Shown in pieces: positions 50,432 to 62,695 of a stretch of DNA of 64,000 nt. The DNA is from Umbelopsis ramanniana AG (taxonomy: Eukaryota > Mucoromycota > Umbelopsidomycetes > Umbelopsidales > Umbelopsidaceae). Under the pieces are notes generated by a model that did not search any database, was not told where the DNA came from, and worked only from the letters and a program-made list of their open reading frames with translations. Position numbers and translations under genes: made by a program. The number at the start of each line of letters is the position of its first letter. Positions within the stretch are counted from its first letter, which is position 1. The DNA is taken from the NCBI RefSeq assembly GCF_025399195.1, contig NW_026252109.1, positions 186,001-250,000 on the forward strand, written 5' to 3'.

Positions 50432-53400
50432 TCATTTCTTCTTGCTGAACTTCTTGCCTCCCTTCTTATCAGCCTCCATATTGGGCGACAGGACCTTGAC
50501 CTTACTCATCATGGTTCCGATCGACTCCATGTCTGGCACGCTCTTGATGAGCTCCTTTTCACGCTCGGTTGCTTCATGGTGGCCTAAGAAGAGTGCTTCT
50601 ACCTGCTTGACAGCTGATGGAGGAGACAAGGGTGAATGGGTTGTGACTTTTCCACGCCACCGTGTATTCTTCTTACCTTTTCCTTTCTTTCCACTGCCAG
50701 GCACGAGCTTGACCTTGTACTTGTACTTTTGCAGAGCTGTATAGGGAGCGCAAATGGGTATGGCAAAATGCAAAATGTCCTCGGGAACAGGTTGGGCAGT
50801 GAGGGAGTCCAGAACGGACAAGTTGGCCTAAACACATCAAACGAAATGCGTCAGTAAGATAGTGCAATACAAACACTGCTGAGGGAGGCGATACTCACAA
50901 TTTCATCCGCTTCCAAAACAGTGATGTTCTCCTCTTTCAGCATTTGCTTGATCTCTTCGGTTTGTTGTTTCTTCTCCGCGCGAGTTTCCTAGTTCGATAA
51001 AAACCGGTGTAAATAACAGTACTGGTTGGTAAATAGTAGATCCATGAACTTACTCTGGTCTTGACAGGAGCTTCAGCAGCTGCTGCTTCACCTGCAGCCG
51101 CAGCTTCCGCACGTTTTCGCTCGTATTCTTGTTTAGCCTTTTCTTTGGCAAGCTGGCGGGCAAGACTCTCTGTCTTGGCTTGCGCTTCCTTCTTAGCCTT
51201 TTTACCCTTTGGTTGAGGCCCTTTATTGGACTAGAACGATGTTACTTGGCTTGATCGGTACACACGGGTAAAAAAAAAAACAAAGGGGAAAACACTTACA
51301 CCCAACAGTTCCATGCGTAACTCTCGCTCTTCCTCATCCTGATCAGCATATTTTTCTTTGATTTTCTTGCTCTTGCCCTTCTTACCACGGGACGGTGCTA
51401 TTGGCTGAGATTTCTTGCTGTCCTTGTTAACCTGAATCAAGGATGCTTTAATACGCAATTTCAAGCGTGGCAAGTAATATAAACCCCATCTTTACCTCTT
51501 TGTTAGGAGTCTGCTTTGCTTCATTCGCCTCTGGCTCAGGTGACTGTGTTAATTCATCCAAAGTTTTGCCCTTTTTCATCATTCGTCGCTGCTTGGCAGT
51601 GATGTATGACTTTCTCTAAATGCCCATCAAACGAACGGTGTGAGACATCATGAGAATAGACGGTATGTACAATTACAAACTGCTCGCTTACGGTGTCTGT
51701 GTCATGCTGGGACGCTCCGTCTTGATCGAAAGCATCTTCATCGTCGCCAAGGGTTTGTAGGTTGTATTTATCCCATTGAGAGCCGCCTGCTGCTGGTTGA
51801 TTCACTTGGGTGTCAGGGAACGCCATATCTTCGTCATCATCATCGCTGCTATCGCTAGCGACAGACTGATCTTGAGAAGTCGTTTGTCCAGAGGACTGCT
51901 CTTCACCTAAATGTTCCAAGATCAGAAATTCGTATTTTCGACCATTAACCCATTATGTTAGACCTACCTCCGCTTTCACCGTCTTGCTCAAAGTCAGTAG
52001 ACAGCTGTTGATCAGAAATTTCGCTAGTGACACTAGCCGCTGCTGAATTCTCAGTGCTTTGCAGGCCATCGAATGATGCCTCAGAGTTGGCACTAGGAAC
52101 GTTGTGCTCAACATCTACTGGTTCCGGTGGTTCCTGCTTTTCTGGTGTCGCCTTCTCCCCTGTTTTTGACTCCTTCTCCTTTTCTGCATCTACCTTTGAT
52201 TCATCAGTTTCATCAGTAGCCAGATAGCGTCGTTCTTTGACGTGGTTTCCAAGGGAAGCATCGTCCAGCTTGAACAAATACCCAAACCCATACACCAACT
52301 GCACCGGCGGCAAAAAGTTTTTCTTGCCTCGGATCATAAATGATCCTGTGGTCAAGTACTCTCCAGTTGGGGCAGACTTGGACACCTGATCAGGAAGCAC
52401 CCAGTAGGCACTAGTGACAATCTTTGCCTCCCATGCTTTGCTCTGACAAACCGACATGATACCAGCTTGATGCAACGTGTTTGGAGGGATTTCGTGGCCA
52501 GGGTTGGAGTTTTTGATAATGACCGAAGCAGCACCATGTAGATCCGCATGGACATAGACATCATCTACGGGGCAGCGACAGACGGGTTGGTAAAAATGGC
52601 AAAAAACACCCGCAACAACTTGACTTCATAGACACGAGCTTACCTTTGCTAAGGTACCGCTTGACGAGAAGTTCGTTTTGCTGCATATCTCTACCAGCAA
52701 TAACGAGATAGTTTTCAGTGGAAATAAACCAAAGAAACTTTTCAAACCAGAAAGGCTTGCGAATCTTGCTAACGGTGGCTGTGATTTTAGATTCCTTCAG
52801 CTCCTGTTTGATCTTTCTTTCTGCTGACTTCATAGCCTACCAAGAGAAAACAATGTTAACACCAGAGATATTATCAAGGAGAATAAATCCAATTTACCAA
52901 GTCGTACCCTTTCTGAAGCGGCAATGGTTTTTTCATGTTTGGCAGCAGTGGCACGTTTTTGGTCATAGTACTTTCGAGCATTTGCAAAAGCTGTCAGATA
53001 AATATCCACATCGACCTTGGAAGGCTCTTTGCGTTCCTTTTCAACCTTCTCATCGTCTTCATCTGAGGAATCTTCTTCGCTGGACTCATAGTCAGGGTCG
53101 CTGGTTATAGGATCGTTTGATTAAAATGTGGGTGACAGTGTGTCAACTAGACCTTGTCTGACGTACCTCAACCGTAAAGAAACTTGATTGGTCTCTAGTT
53201 TCAAGGAATCGATCATCAAAGCGATGGGATTACCGCGCTTTTGCTCGTCCTTTACTAAATCCTCCAGTTCTCTCCAATCCATACCAGTAGCGATGGCATT
53301 ACGAATAATCAAGATAGCAGCATCTGCCATCTGCAGATTGTTTTCAATAAGCTGAGCCTTGCGGACGTTTGTAAGTTGCAAGCTTTCCAGTCCGTGGATA

Positions 53401-54947
53401 CGGTTCATTTGCTCTCGTCTGGCAGCCTCCAGTTTCTTGGCTGCATTCTCTTCCTATAGGGCTTATATGTCAGTACCAGTCAACTAAACCTTATGCCAAG
53501 CAGCACGACCAGCACATTACCTGTGATCTAGCCTTCATATCAATCTTTTGAGACTCGATTTCGGAAAAGAACTGATCAACCGCAGCATCAAAAGTATCGT
53601 ACTCCTTGAAAGGTCGAGACTTGTGCTGTTCGTACAAATGTGGATGGAATTCATCGTAGCTGGAGACATAGAGTGTCAGTTTATGCCCACCTGGACCACA
53701 CATCAACACGCCATGCCAATACATACAGCTCGAGATTAGTTCCATCTTCATTCTTCTTTTCTGTCTCCTTCAAAATGATGTATCCCTTCGGAACCGTGGT
53801 TCCAACCGCTTCAATCAATTTATCGGCTTCCTCCAAAGCTTCCAATAGGGCCTTCATTTGAGGTGAACCTTTTTTCACCAACATGAAATGAAAAAAAAAT
53901 TAGACATTTGAATCACCTTTGTATCTGAACAGATGAGGGAGGGGCAAACCTTCACTGGTATCCATATCGGTGGCAGCCTTCAAATTCGGATCCAATTTGG
54001 CTACCAAGATAGCATGTTCTGATAGGGACGGACCATAATCTTGCAATTTGAATTGCAATGATTAGAAAATGTGATGGCGTAGAGACTCGGAATGAACTTC
54101 GCTAACTTACCAAAGTTTGTATTGATGACCTTCTTAAGCACATCTTTAGGACCGGCAGCTCGCAAGACGGTTTGCAGCTTTTCTAACTGCACCGACTGAA
54201 AGTCTCGCGCAATGCTTTTGGCATCATAAATCTCACCGATTGCCATTTTAACGTTTTCGCTGGGTTGAACCACACGCAACAGTGTCAAGATACGATATTC
54301 GTGATCTGTGAGAATGATGTTACCCTAGCCAACAAACAAATCCTGGTAAGATGATAGTTCTTTTCTCGCTTCCCAGCCTCTTCCACTTACAGATGCATAA
54401 AATTCGACAATGATGTGATATCCAGCCGTCAGCTCGCCGCCAGCAAACTCGAAATCCACAATACGATCTGATCCCAGCTGACGAACATTGAGCAGTCGAC
54501 GGGTTCTCAGATGTTTACGTAGCTATGATATCATTGACTCTATGGTTAGATTGACACATTGGTTTTGGAGACTGTGATATCAACAACACTGCACCTTGCC
54601 ACAAAAATGAGACGGCATAGCTGACTTGTCTCGTGCGAACTGGGTCGAGTGAAGTCGGATTCCTGATTCTATTAGAACGAGTTCTTTGGAGTCGGGCTAA
54701 TGGTCATAGGTATGAGTACGATGGGTGATTTATGAGTAAGGAAGGTTACGAACTGACCTTGGCGAACTTGAACAGCAATGTTCGTGAAGTGACATCATAT
54801 ATGTTTTGGACTCGAAGCCCAATCAACCTTTTGGAACAAGGTCAGCATGAGTTATGTAATGCCTTGCGAAATGATCACACGGTCTACCTTTCTTTTAGGT
54901 TGGCTACAGTTGCTCGAACGTCGAGGGCGCTGAATCGCTGCTTCATG
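50432..54947 (-). CDS. Rqc2/NEMF ribosome quality-control factor (NFACT)
   Basis: Multi-exon gene starting [24 protein letters not shown] follows ([32 protein letters not shown]). A coiled coil, an NFACT-R region ([37 protein letters not shown]), acidic and Lys-rich low-complexity stretches, and NFACT-C ([34 protein letters not shown]) complete the layout. The protein binds stalled 60S subunits with the E3 ligase Ltn1 and adds C-terminal tails to trapped chains. Residues D9 and the DR pair at 96-97 (GSDRIV) match yeast Rqc2 D9 and D98/R99, needed for tailing. Confidence 0.94.
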
Positions 54948-56671
54948 GTATAGCTGCGGTAGGCGGGGACGGACTGGAGCACTGACCTTTATAATTCAGT
55001 GGTCACAGTGGGCCAGCTTTGACAAATCAAACGCAGTCCGAAGGTGCCTCAGGTCTACACTGCGGCAAATTTTTAATTCTGGCCTCGTCTGTCTCTTATA
55101 AAACTATTCAGGCTGCAAAGTCACCGACCAGCGTAACCAAGTTGTTCTGTATCGAACAAGCATAAGGAGTCGTCGTGATATATTTCACCATGCTGTAATC
55201 AATGACATAAGAGACGGTAGACACCGCTACGGAGAGTATTGGAACTGCAGGTACGTGCGGAAACCTCCATGAAAATCCAAAGCAATTCTGATCTTTATAA
55301 TATTTCCTTGTAAAACAGTTGTCATGATAAATCGTTGCTTGTAGAAGTTTGGCCGTCATTTATTCACAATGGTCGTTTTTCCGACCACACAGACCCCATA
55401 GCTCCAAGTTGACAGTTACTCAGATTTGTGCTGTACACCAAGTTAAGTATAGATTAACTCCCGAGCCATATGGACTCAGCCCAAACATTTGGGACATGAA
55501 GTGAGTCCATCTTGTAGAGAAAAATGCGTTACATCATCAAAATAGCAAAGACCATGGAAAGCATCGGAGGATCGAGAATAAAAATGTTGAAATTGACTGA
55601 CTGTTACCTGGGTCTTTATTTTCATTTTATTACAATCTTGAATTGTTTATATACATCATTTGTCGTTTCAGACCAATTCCGACATTTTCGTCGCCAAAGA
55701 GGTCCAGTGGTATGGAACGGAAAGAGTGTGCTATGACCAAGGCTGTGGTCATCCCACCGTATTGGTATACATCATCATTGGCAGGATATGGACAATAAGG
55801 CAGCATAAACATTGAAGCACGTTGCTTATAATGAATGGTGGATACCTCACCTGGTCCGAGGTTTGATCATTGGTTCAAGGCTGAGCGGCCCGCTAGTCCA
55901 GGCAATGGTGCACGAAGCTATTGCCTAGGTCGAAGTGGAAAGGCTGCTTAGTCTTTCATTTTCCGTTATGTTCCTAAAGTGATATGTAAAAAAAAAAAAA
56001 AAAAAAGGTTCACTTTTTTAACATAGTGAAGTCTTTACCCGGAGTACAAGTCTGGACCTTTGACAGCTACCACACTTATCTTTCGGCTGGTATAGGGACA
56101 TTCGCTCAAGTGACCCCATCCTAGCCATATCAGCAGCTTCCATGACATCAAAGCTGAGATCTGCTTACTATGATCACCACCCCCAAACAGAAAGATCTAT
56201 GCAACAAAATGGAGGTAAATAATTACAGAATGGATGCTATTTTTGATATGGACACACGCTCAGTGAAGGCGCCATACATCTCGTGAGATTATGCTAATGA
56301 GGAGCGACTTGCAACAAAGGACATCAACTATTTATCCACAGGTAGAAGAGACATTGTAAGAATGTCGTTTAGAGTAACTTATTACCTTGAGATAGGAGAA
56401 GCGGTATTAACATGGAATACAGGAACTGTACTCGAATGAGAAAAAACCGTAAGAAACAAAAAGTGGACCTCTTATGCGAGGGGAAGATGTGAGTAAAATG
56501 AATCGTTTCTTCCGAGAGAAACGCGAAGGCAAAGAGATAAGCATCTCATTGATGGTGCCTTTATCCTATACGAGAGCGCTTTCGGTAACTGCAGACGGGG
56601 TGACACTGTATATATATATAAAAAGGCAAGTAAGTAATTTAGGAAGAATTCGTAACGGGCAATCGTTCAGG
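54948..56671. other. Long intergenic region, Rqc2 to Rua1-like
   Basis: About 1.7 kb between two minus-strand genes. It has an A19 tract (55988-56006), a short AT repeat near 56612-56621 and a hairpin GGTCG/CGACC near 55370. A 48-codon open stretch at 55672-55815 (+) ending in a stop reads like protein but matches nothing I know. No transposon or tRNA recognised. Confidence 0.5.
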
Positions 56672-58323
56672 CTACATTACCGTGTACACATGTCTGTACC
56701 AAGGGGCCCAGCGTGACATGGGCGGCCGGCCACGAGGAGTGTAAGCCATCTGGTATGTATTACAGACATGGCACCATCCTTCGCGGGTACCGTCGACATT
56801 CATACGAACGTCGATGGGTTTGTTGAACGGTCTGCCTGTAGCATGAATGATACCGTGGGCGTTTAGTTTATGGTATCTGTAAAAGAGAGCTTAGTGAGCG
56901 GGCGGCTTTCGTGTTTAATATGCAGTATGAGTTAGTGCTCACAAGTACTGGCTAGTTCTAAGCTTGAACCAGAGGATCTTTCGGTTGAGGTGGACACATT
57001 GTTCGCATCGTCCTTGTCTGCGTCTGCCTTGAAACCTCACCCATACGGGTGTATATTGATCACCAGGGAAACGGACTCCCTGTTCAATTGGAGTGAGGTC
57101 CAAGCCGACGTTCAGCTCAGTAATAGAAGCGTCCGGTACCAGAAGGTCTTCGGTGTCAGCATAATCGTTGGAGTCGTCGTCGCCACTCATTTCTTGATCA
57201 TAGTGCGGCGACAGATCGTCCATTCCAATGGACTGGCTGCGAGAAAGTTCAGGTGCTCTCATTGGAAAACTGGGTGATTGCTGAAGTTCAGCTTCTTCTT
57301 TTATGTCATAATGGCCATGAAGGGTGGTGATAGCTTTGGTCGTTGAATGGGCCTGTGTAACCGCCCTTAAATTGTCATGAGACTGACTTGCAGCAGTCGA
57401 TCTTGTCACGGATAACTGCGGGCTTGTATTTGTTGTGTGGACTATGGATGGTTCTTCAATGATTTGGTGTTCTGGAGCCAATGGTTGATTAATTTGCACC
57501 GTGGAGCTTTCCATGGCGCGGTTTGCTTTGTTAGACATGTTAGGCATGGGAATAGGAACCGCCGGGAGTAGAAGTGAATTCGGTCGATTAACATAGTACT
57601 CGTAAAATCCGTGGTAGTTAAAGAAGATGCTTTCAATATAATTTGCTAAAAATTCGTATGGGAGGGCAGTGGATGGATCGAAGTGACTGTCTAGTGGTGC
57701 CGCCGAGGTGGAAGCTATTGGTGGGTTGGCTACCATTGTCTGCATGGGAACGTGTGGCTCCATAGTGGGAAATTGTGCACTCATTGCAAAAATTTCGCCA
57801 CCTGGTGATGGTAGCCCATTATTTGGCACGACCCTGTTAAATGCTGATTTGCAAGATAAGCCTTAGTAAGGTCAAAAAACTGATAGACAGCGATGCCCAT
57901 TTAACACTGTTCTTACCTTCTGTAGAAATACAGAGCGTATGCAAAGGAGTGAACTGAATTTAGTATCCGGAATCTATCCGAAAAAAAATTATCAGGAAAA
58001 AGAATTCGCTTTGGATGGAACATACCCGGTACAGTCGATGTAGGATGAAGCGCTTCGAACCGGTTATCAGGATTCATTTCTGTATAGTTGGGGGTTTCAT
58101 GGTGGTTGTGTTGGCGATGATTGGCCATCAATGGCTGGTACCTGATTGATTCAAACGGGATTTCTTTTTCTTTGCCTTTATGTCGCGCTGTCATGGGGTC
58201 TTGCGGTAAAGCTGACAACGGAGTGGAAGGCATCAAATCTGCCATATTATACACCTTGCCTTCGGGAAGCGGTTTCGTAGGGATGGATGGATTTGTTTCC
58301 TGCAGGTTTTTTGAATAGACCAT
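56672..58323 (-). CDS. Rua1 C-terminal-domain transcription regulator
   Basis: Starts MVYSKNLQETNPSIPTKPL at 58323. Most of the protein is disordered and Ser/Pro/His-rich. The C-terminus carries the Rua1_C (DUF4451) zinc-binding domain: QYTPVWVRFQGRRRQGRCEQC, LWFKLRTSQYLYHKLNAHGI, then after the last intron ATGRPFNKP, EGWCHVCNTYQM and PWYRHVYTVM. The stop is at 56672-56674. In Ustilago maydis Rua1 switches on ustilagic acid genes. Here the final Cys and His of the domain as I remember it (near RHCxxCH) are replaced by HVYTVM. Targets unknown. Confidence 0.78.
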
Positions 58324-59309
58324 GTTGTAACAGCTGAAGTGTTACGATATTTGGGATAAAAGGATAACTTCGTTACTTCAGTAGTAACAGAAACAAAAAA
58401 GTTGATCAGCTCCAAAATTCGAACAACTGTAGATTTTTCTTTAATGTGGTTTGGAAAGAAAAAACGGGAAATGCACTAATTCCAGTAATCAATATCAGTT
58501 TTACTGAATGCGCAAAGTGCAATGAAGTAAAAGAAGAGGGATGGAAGAAACGTTTAGTTCGGGAGAAGTCAGTGCTCGGGCAGGGAAAAAAAAATAAAAG
58601 CTTATAATTGTTTGGAAATGTGATGAAACCGGCTGACCACCAAGTATCCTAGCTTATCTGGTAAATGATCAAGTCTGCGCTGAACCTCTCTGTGGATGGT
58701 TCCACACTTCGATATAACCTTCTGATCAGTCAGTGGTGTCAACTTCAGAGAAATACTAGGGTTTATTCTTGTCAAATCTGCATGATTGATGTTTTAATCG
58801 CGCACAAAGCTAATGCGGTTACCATCCATACCGTACAAATAGTAAGTAACATTGGCAAATGCCACTAAACAAAATCCTTCTGACGAAATACGGCTGCAAA
58901 ATATTTACAGGCAAGACGTCTTTTTTTACTTTATGTTGTTCGCAGCGCTTAGGGATGACGCTTGTTACATTTTTCCTTTTACCATTCTACTGTTCTGGTC
59001 ACGCGGACACAAATTAAAAAACCACGGCATACAAATTACAAAATAAACTAGTAGCTCTCTGATAAAAATCAAAGAGTGGACATTTATTGCATTGTTGCCC
59101 AATTCCTTGATTATAAGATAGATCATAAATGAGTACTCTACAAACGAGATTAAATATATTTAGTATGAATCACTTCCGAGGCCACTGTATCTTTTTATTC
59201 ATGGCTATTTCTTCTTTCCGTCCAAGCTGATTCCCTCCTCCAGGTAAACTATACAGTAAATATATGTTGTCCGCAGCAACATTGAGCCTCACTCGCTTTA
59301 TCAGATAAT
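58324..59309. other. Intergenic, divergent promoter region
   Basis: About 985 bp between the Rua1-like gene and the membrane protein gene, AT-rich, with an A9 run near 58587-58595. No gene, repeat or RNA recognised. Confidence 0.55.
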
Positions 59310-60326
59310 ATGTTAGAAACTTTATGGACCTTGACCGGTCTGGTAATCTCCACTCCAGGACAAAAGGAACTACCCAAATCCATCGTGACCAAAGCGCTCA
59401 ACGACAAAATTCTGAGGTTACCTGTTATAAAAGAAGAATATACAACAGATAACACTTCCAATATAAAGACTGAGAAAATCAGCGTACAGCTTGTAGAGGA
59501 AGACGATAGCCAGGACTCTGTATTCCTCGATATAGAAGAAGAGCATTCTCAAATCCATGCTGAAGAAAAAGATTTACCGGCACTACCCTTGTCGCCTGCA
59601 GAGGAGGAAGAATCCCCCGCGTCGAGTGATGACCTTGTGGACATTGAAACCCTTCCTCATGGTGAAGACCACACGGAGGAAGAGAAAATCAATGCATCCC
59701 AATGGGATTCCGTGATTCAACCTTGCCCACCTACTGCCTTGGCAACTTGTAGCCCTGACGAAGTACAAACTATCACATCGGACAAGATTCGTACTGCAAC
59801 ACTTCCACACGTCTGTAACCCACGGCCATCTCTCATCCGTGACTCTGTGGTGGTGCCTCGAACCAAGGATATAGATCGGTATAAGATCTTGTACAAAATC
59901 AAATACGATAATCGCAAGTCAAGGGATAGTTGGTTGACAATGGATGGTCGTATGTCTATCCGTAACAGTAGAAGCGGGATGCCTCGTGTAAAGCAAATGT
60001 GGCACGAATTCAGGGAAGGAAAGAGCAGCAGTGGTCAGCTGCCGTTGGTGTACGCTCGACAACGCCGGAGTCAAGCCAAGGGTCACTATTTCTTCTGGGG
60101 AGGGTTCGTTTGTCCCATTATTTGGGTAATTGGAGCTTGGTATCTGGAAAAAACCGCCAGTTCAGCTGACGACAAATGGAGAAGGAGGTGTAGTCGGGCC
60201 GCCATGTTAACCACTGTTCTGAGTGTATGCTGCCTCCTTGTTTTCTTTGTCGTTCACCCTTCTATATTTGTTCCCCGCATGTCGTTCAAGCCACCTACTG
60301 GAACCACCGTCTTTGGATCGGATTAA
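59310..60326 (+). CDS. Uncharacterised membrane protein, acidic N-terminus
   Basis: Single-exon gene of 338 residues, uncommon in this intron-rich window. The first 150 residues are acidic and disordered (EEDDSQDSVFLDIEEEHSQ, PAEEEESPASSDDL). A basic stretch follows (RYKILYKIKYDNRKSRDSWL), then two membrane helices (YFFWGGFVCPIIWVIGAWYL and AAMLTTVLSVCCLLVFFVV) separated by a charged loop (DDKWRRRCSR), and a short tail. Fungal Ser-rich proteins with a similar YFFLFGF...WWIGAW block exist, but I cannot name this one. Likely a type of ER or plasma-membrane protein with a cytosolic N-terminus; function unknown. Confidence 0.75.
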   Translation: MLETLWTLTGLVISTPGQKELPKSIVTKALNDKILRLPVIKEEYTTDNTSNIKTEKISVQLVEEDDSQDSVFLDIEEEHSQIHAEEKDLPALPLSPAEEEESPASSDDLVDIETLPHGEDHTEEEKINASQWDSVIQPCPPTALATCSPDEVQTITSDKIRTATLPHVCNPRPSLIRDSVVVPRTKDIDRYKILYKIKYDNRKSRDSWLTMDGRMSIRNSRSGMPRVKQMWHEFREGKSSSGQLPLVYARQRRSQAKGHYFFWGGFVCPIIWVIGAWYLEKTASSADDKWRRRCSRAAMLTTVLSVCCLLVFFVVHPSIFVPRMSFKPPTGTTVFGSD

Positions 60327-60614
60327 CAACCTCTTCTTCAAAAAGCTCATCCATTATTCCCTTCGACAATAATCCCGGAAGAGGCTTATCATCCCATTTT
60401 GTTGTGTTTGTCCTCAGTCATCTGATTTTATTTTTTGTTCTTCAGAGAAAATGATGCAACCAAACCCAATAGAATAAAAAACGAAATTTAATTCAAAGAA
60501 AAAAAAATGATGCATGTGGTGACTTCTTTGTGGGACGACATGAACCATTTCCGCTTGCAATACCTTGTCGTGCAACCATATGGATAAAGTAAAATGCTCA
60601 GTACATTTGGGAAT

Positions 60615-62268
60615 CTACTCTTGCTTAGTAGGCACTTGTACAATCGGAGGAGCTTCCATGTTTTCTCCCAAGTTGATGAGAGCAGCGATGGCACCGGCCA
60701 CCATGAGAATAAGGGCAACGGATGTCCAAAACAAAAGTTGGAAATCACTGGAGATATCTTCTACTTGGCATGAATCGCCGAGGAACTTGGTTGAATTGCA
60801 TGTACAGGCATAACATTGAGTATCGACTACAGCGCCACAAGAACCTCGTCCGCTACAATGGTCAGTTTCGTTTTCGCAGGTTGCGATGTCCTTGAAGCAC
60901 GTGTCGGGAGCGGCCGCAGAAGCAGCAGGTGGTGCACGCTTTTGGAAACGGCTCTTGACAGTGGGGGAGAGAACAAACGTGGAGAAGGCATATTCATCGT
61001 TCTCGTATGCTTGTTCAAAATCTGGGATCAGCGTCTGATGGGGCAGCCCAGTTAGCCAGTCTTCTTCAATGGAAAAAAAAAAAGTACTTTTGGCTTCAGC
61101 CAGCATACCTTTGCGAATAGGTCCTTCAACACCGCCTGTGCGGTTGCGTATTGTTCGGAAGAAACACCGTGCGTAGCCAACAGACCCTGTAAGGGTAAAT
61201 GTACCGCAATTAATCCGAAACAGCTCAATGAAATGATGTGCTCAGCACCATGTAACCTACCTCTAAGCTGGTCATGTGGATGGTCAGGTAATCGGTTTTG
61301 TGCTTAACGGAGTCTGCCCTAGCCAAAACGAAGTCCTTGACGGTATTTTGCACATGCTCGATTTCTGCAACAAAGGTTTTGTCCGCCTGATTAAACCCGA
61401 TACGAATAACGCCGCCATATTAGTGCCCTTTGCTCAGTCATTTTCTTTGAATTTTGGCGTACAACTTACATCATTGCTCATGTCGAACACACCAACATTG
61501 ATCTCGGGATAAGCAATCTTGAAGCGTTCGAATGCTTCGTCATCATCAGCGACATAGATCTGAGATCGGCTGATTTAGCGCCATGAAAGCATCTGTCCGC
61601 AGGATGAGAATTGAAACCTACCTCCTCGCCATCGAAGAAACGAGTAACGCCATCTTCTCTAAATGAAGATCGTTGGATCTGATAGTTGTTGTGATCAGAC
61701 ATCAAAGCGACAAAATCTTCAGAGCGATCGTCTCTGACAGTCAATGTAGGGTTGTAGGTGGGCAAAATAGCTGGAACGAGGTGTCAGCATTTTTCGGTAA
61801 AAACCCCCCCCCACGTGGGACAAATGAAATGGATAACCGTATCGGCTACAAACCTTGGCTGTCACGTACACCTCCAACAGAGATAAACATGCTTCCCTTC
61901 AACTTGGAGAACAAGTTGGAACGGTCAAGTGCGGGCGATGAGGCAAGGACGTCGTTGACCAAGCTGAATGTATTTTTGGCGTCTTGAACATTGACGGTAT
62001 GTCTATCTGACGTGCCCAGGATGTGTGAAAGTAGGGTAGCGAAAGATGCGAAGCTGGTCTCTGGAACGGCTACGTTAGGCTGTATTTGATTGGCGGCATT
62101 CTTTTCAGACACAATATAGACGGTTGAATGAGCTATTGTTGGGCGTGAAAAAACACGAGTTAGTTTAAACAGTGGTTGAATAGTCATGGAATCAGTACGA
62201 TATATACCAAGAGCCATAGAACATATTGACAGCGTGGACGCTGCAATGGCTACCAATGATAATCTCAT
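60615..62268 (-). CDS. Vps3844-type vacuolar sorting membrane protein
   Basis: Starts MRLSLVAIAASTLSICSMALG, a clear signal peptide. A lumenal domain follows (TVYIVSEKNAANQIQPNV, ATLLSHILGTSDR, YNPTLTVRDDRSEDFVALM, IYVADDDEAFERFKIAYPEI). The C-terminus has an EGF-like Cys-rich unit (CFKDIATCENETDHC, CSGRGSCG, CYACTCNSTKFLGDSCQ), one membrane helix (LLFWTSVALILMVAGAIAALI) and a short cytosolic tail. This is the DUF3844/Vps3844 C-terminal pattern of fungi. Vacuolar or endosomal sorting is assigned by family name; little is known. Confidence 0.82.
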
Positions 62269-62695
62269 TTTCCACTGCTAAAACACGACAGACAATACGC
62301 TGGGTTGGCATGAAGTCCTACCTCCCCGCAAGTGCATGTCATCAAGTTTCGCTGATCCAAATAATATTTACACTAGCCAATCAAGTGTGCCATAGCTGTC
62401 AAAAGTCGTTCATCGTTTTCATCTATGAAACACGTCCATCAAGCTAAAAATATATTTAATATAAGCTGCGGTTCAAGCAATTAGTGTACCATGTCATAAG
62501 ATGTGCTTTTAGGCCTTATCTTTCGGTCAAAAGAAGCACTGACTCACTGGTTTAAATTCATTGACGTTGGCCACTCTCTAGTGGTTCAATCATATCATTC
62601 TTTGACTTAATTTCTGCAGTGCTTTATTATACATGAATGCTTGACTGCGGTTTACTAATTATTCAATATTAAGATTCAATAGCTACAATTACAAA
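62269..62695. other. Spacer, Vps3844 to TCP11 gene
   Basis: About 430 bp of AT-rich sequence holding the Vps3844 promoter and the 3' end of the TCP11 gene. Nothing else seen. Confidence 0.55.

Noticed and set aside
55850-56010. SINE-like element ending in A19
   Set aside because: A and B box matches are poor and no convincing target-site duplication flanks it; only GGTTCA repeats.
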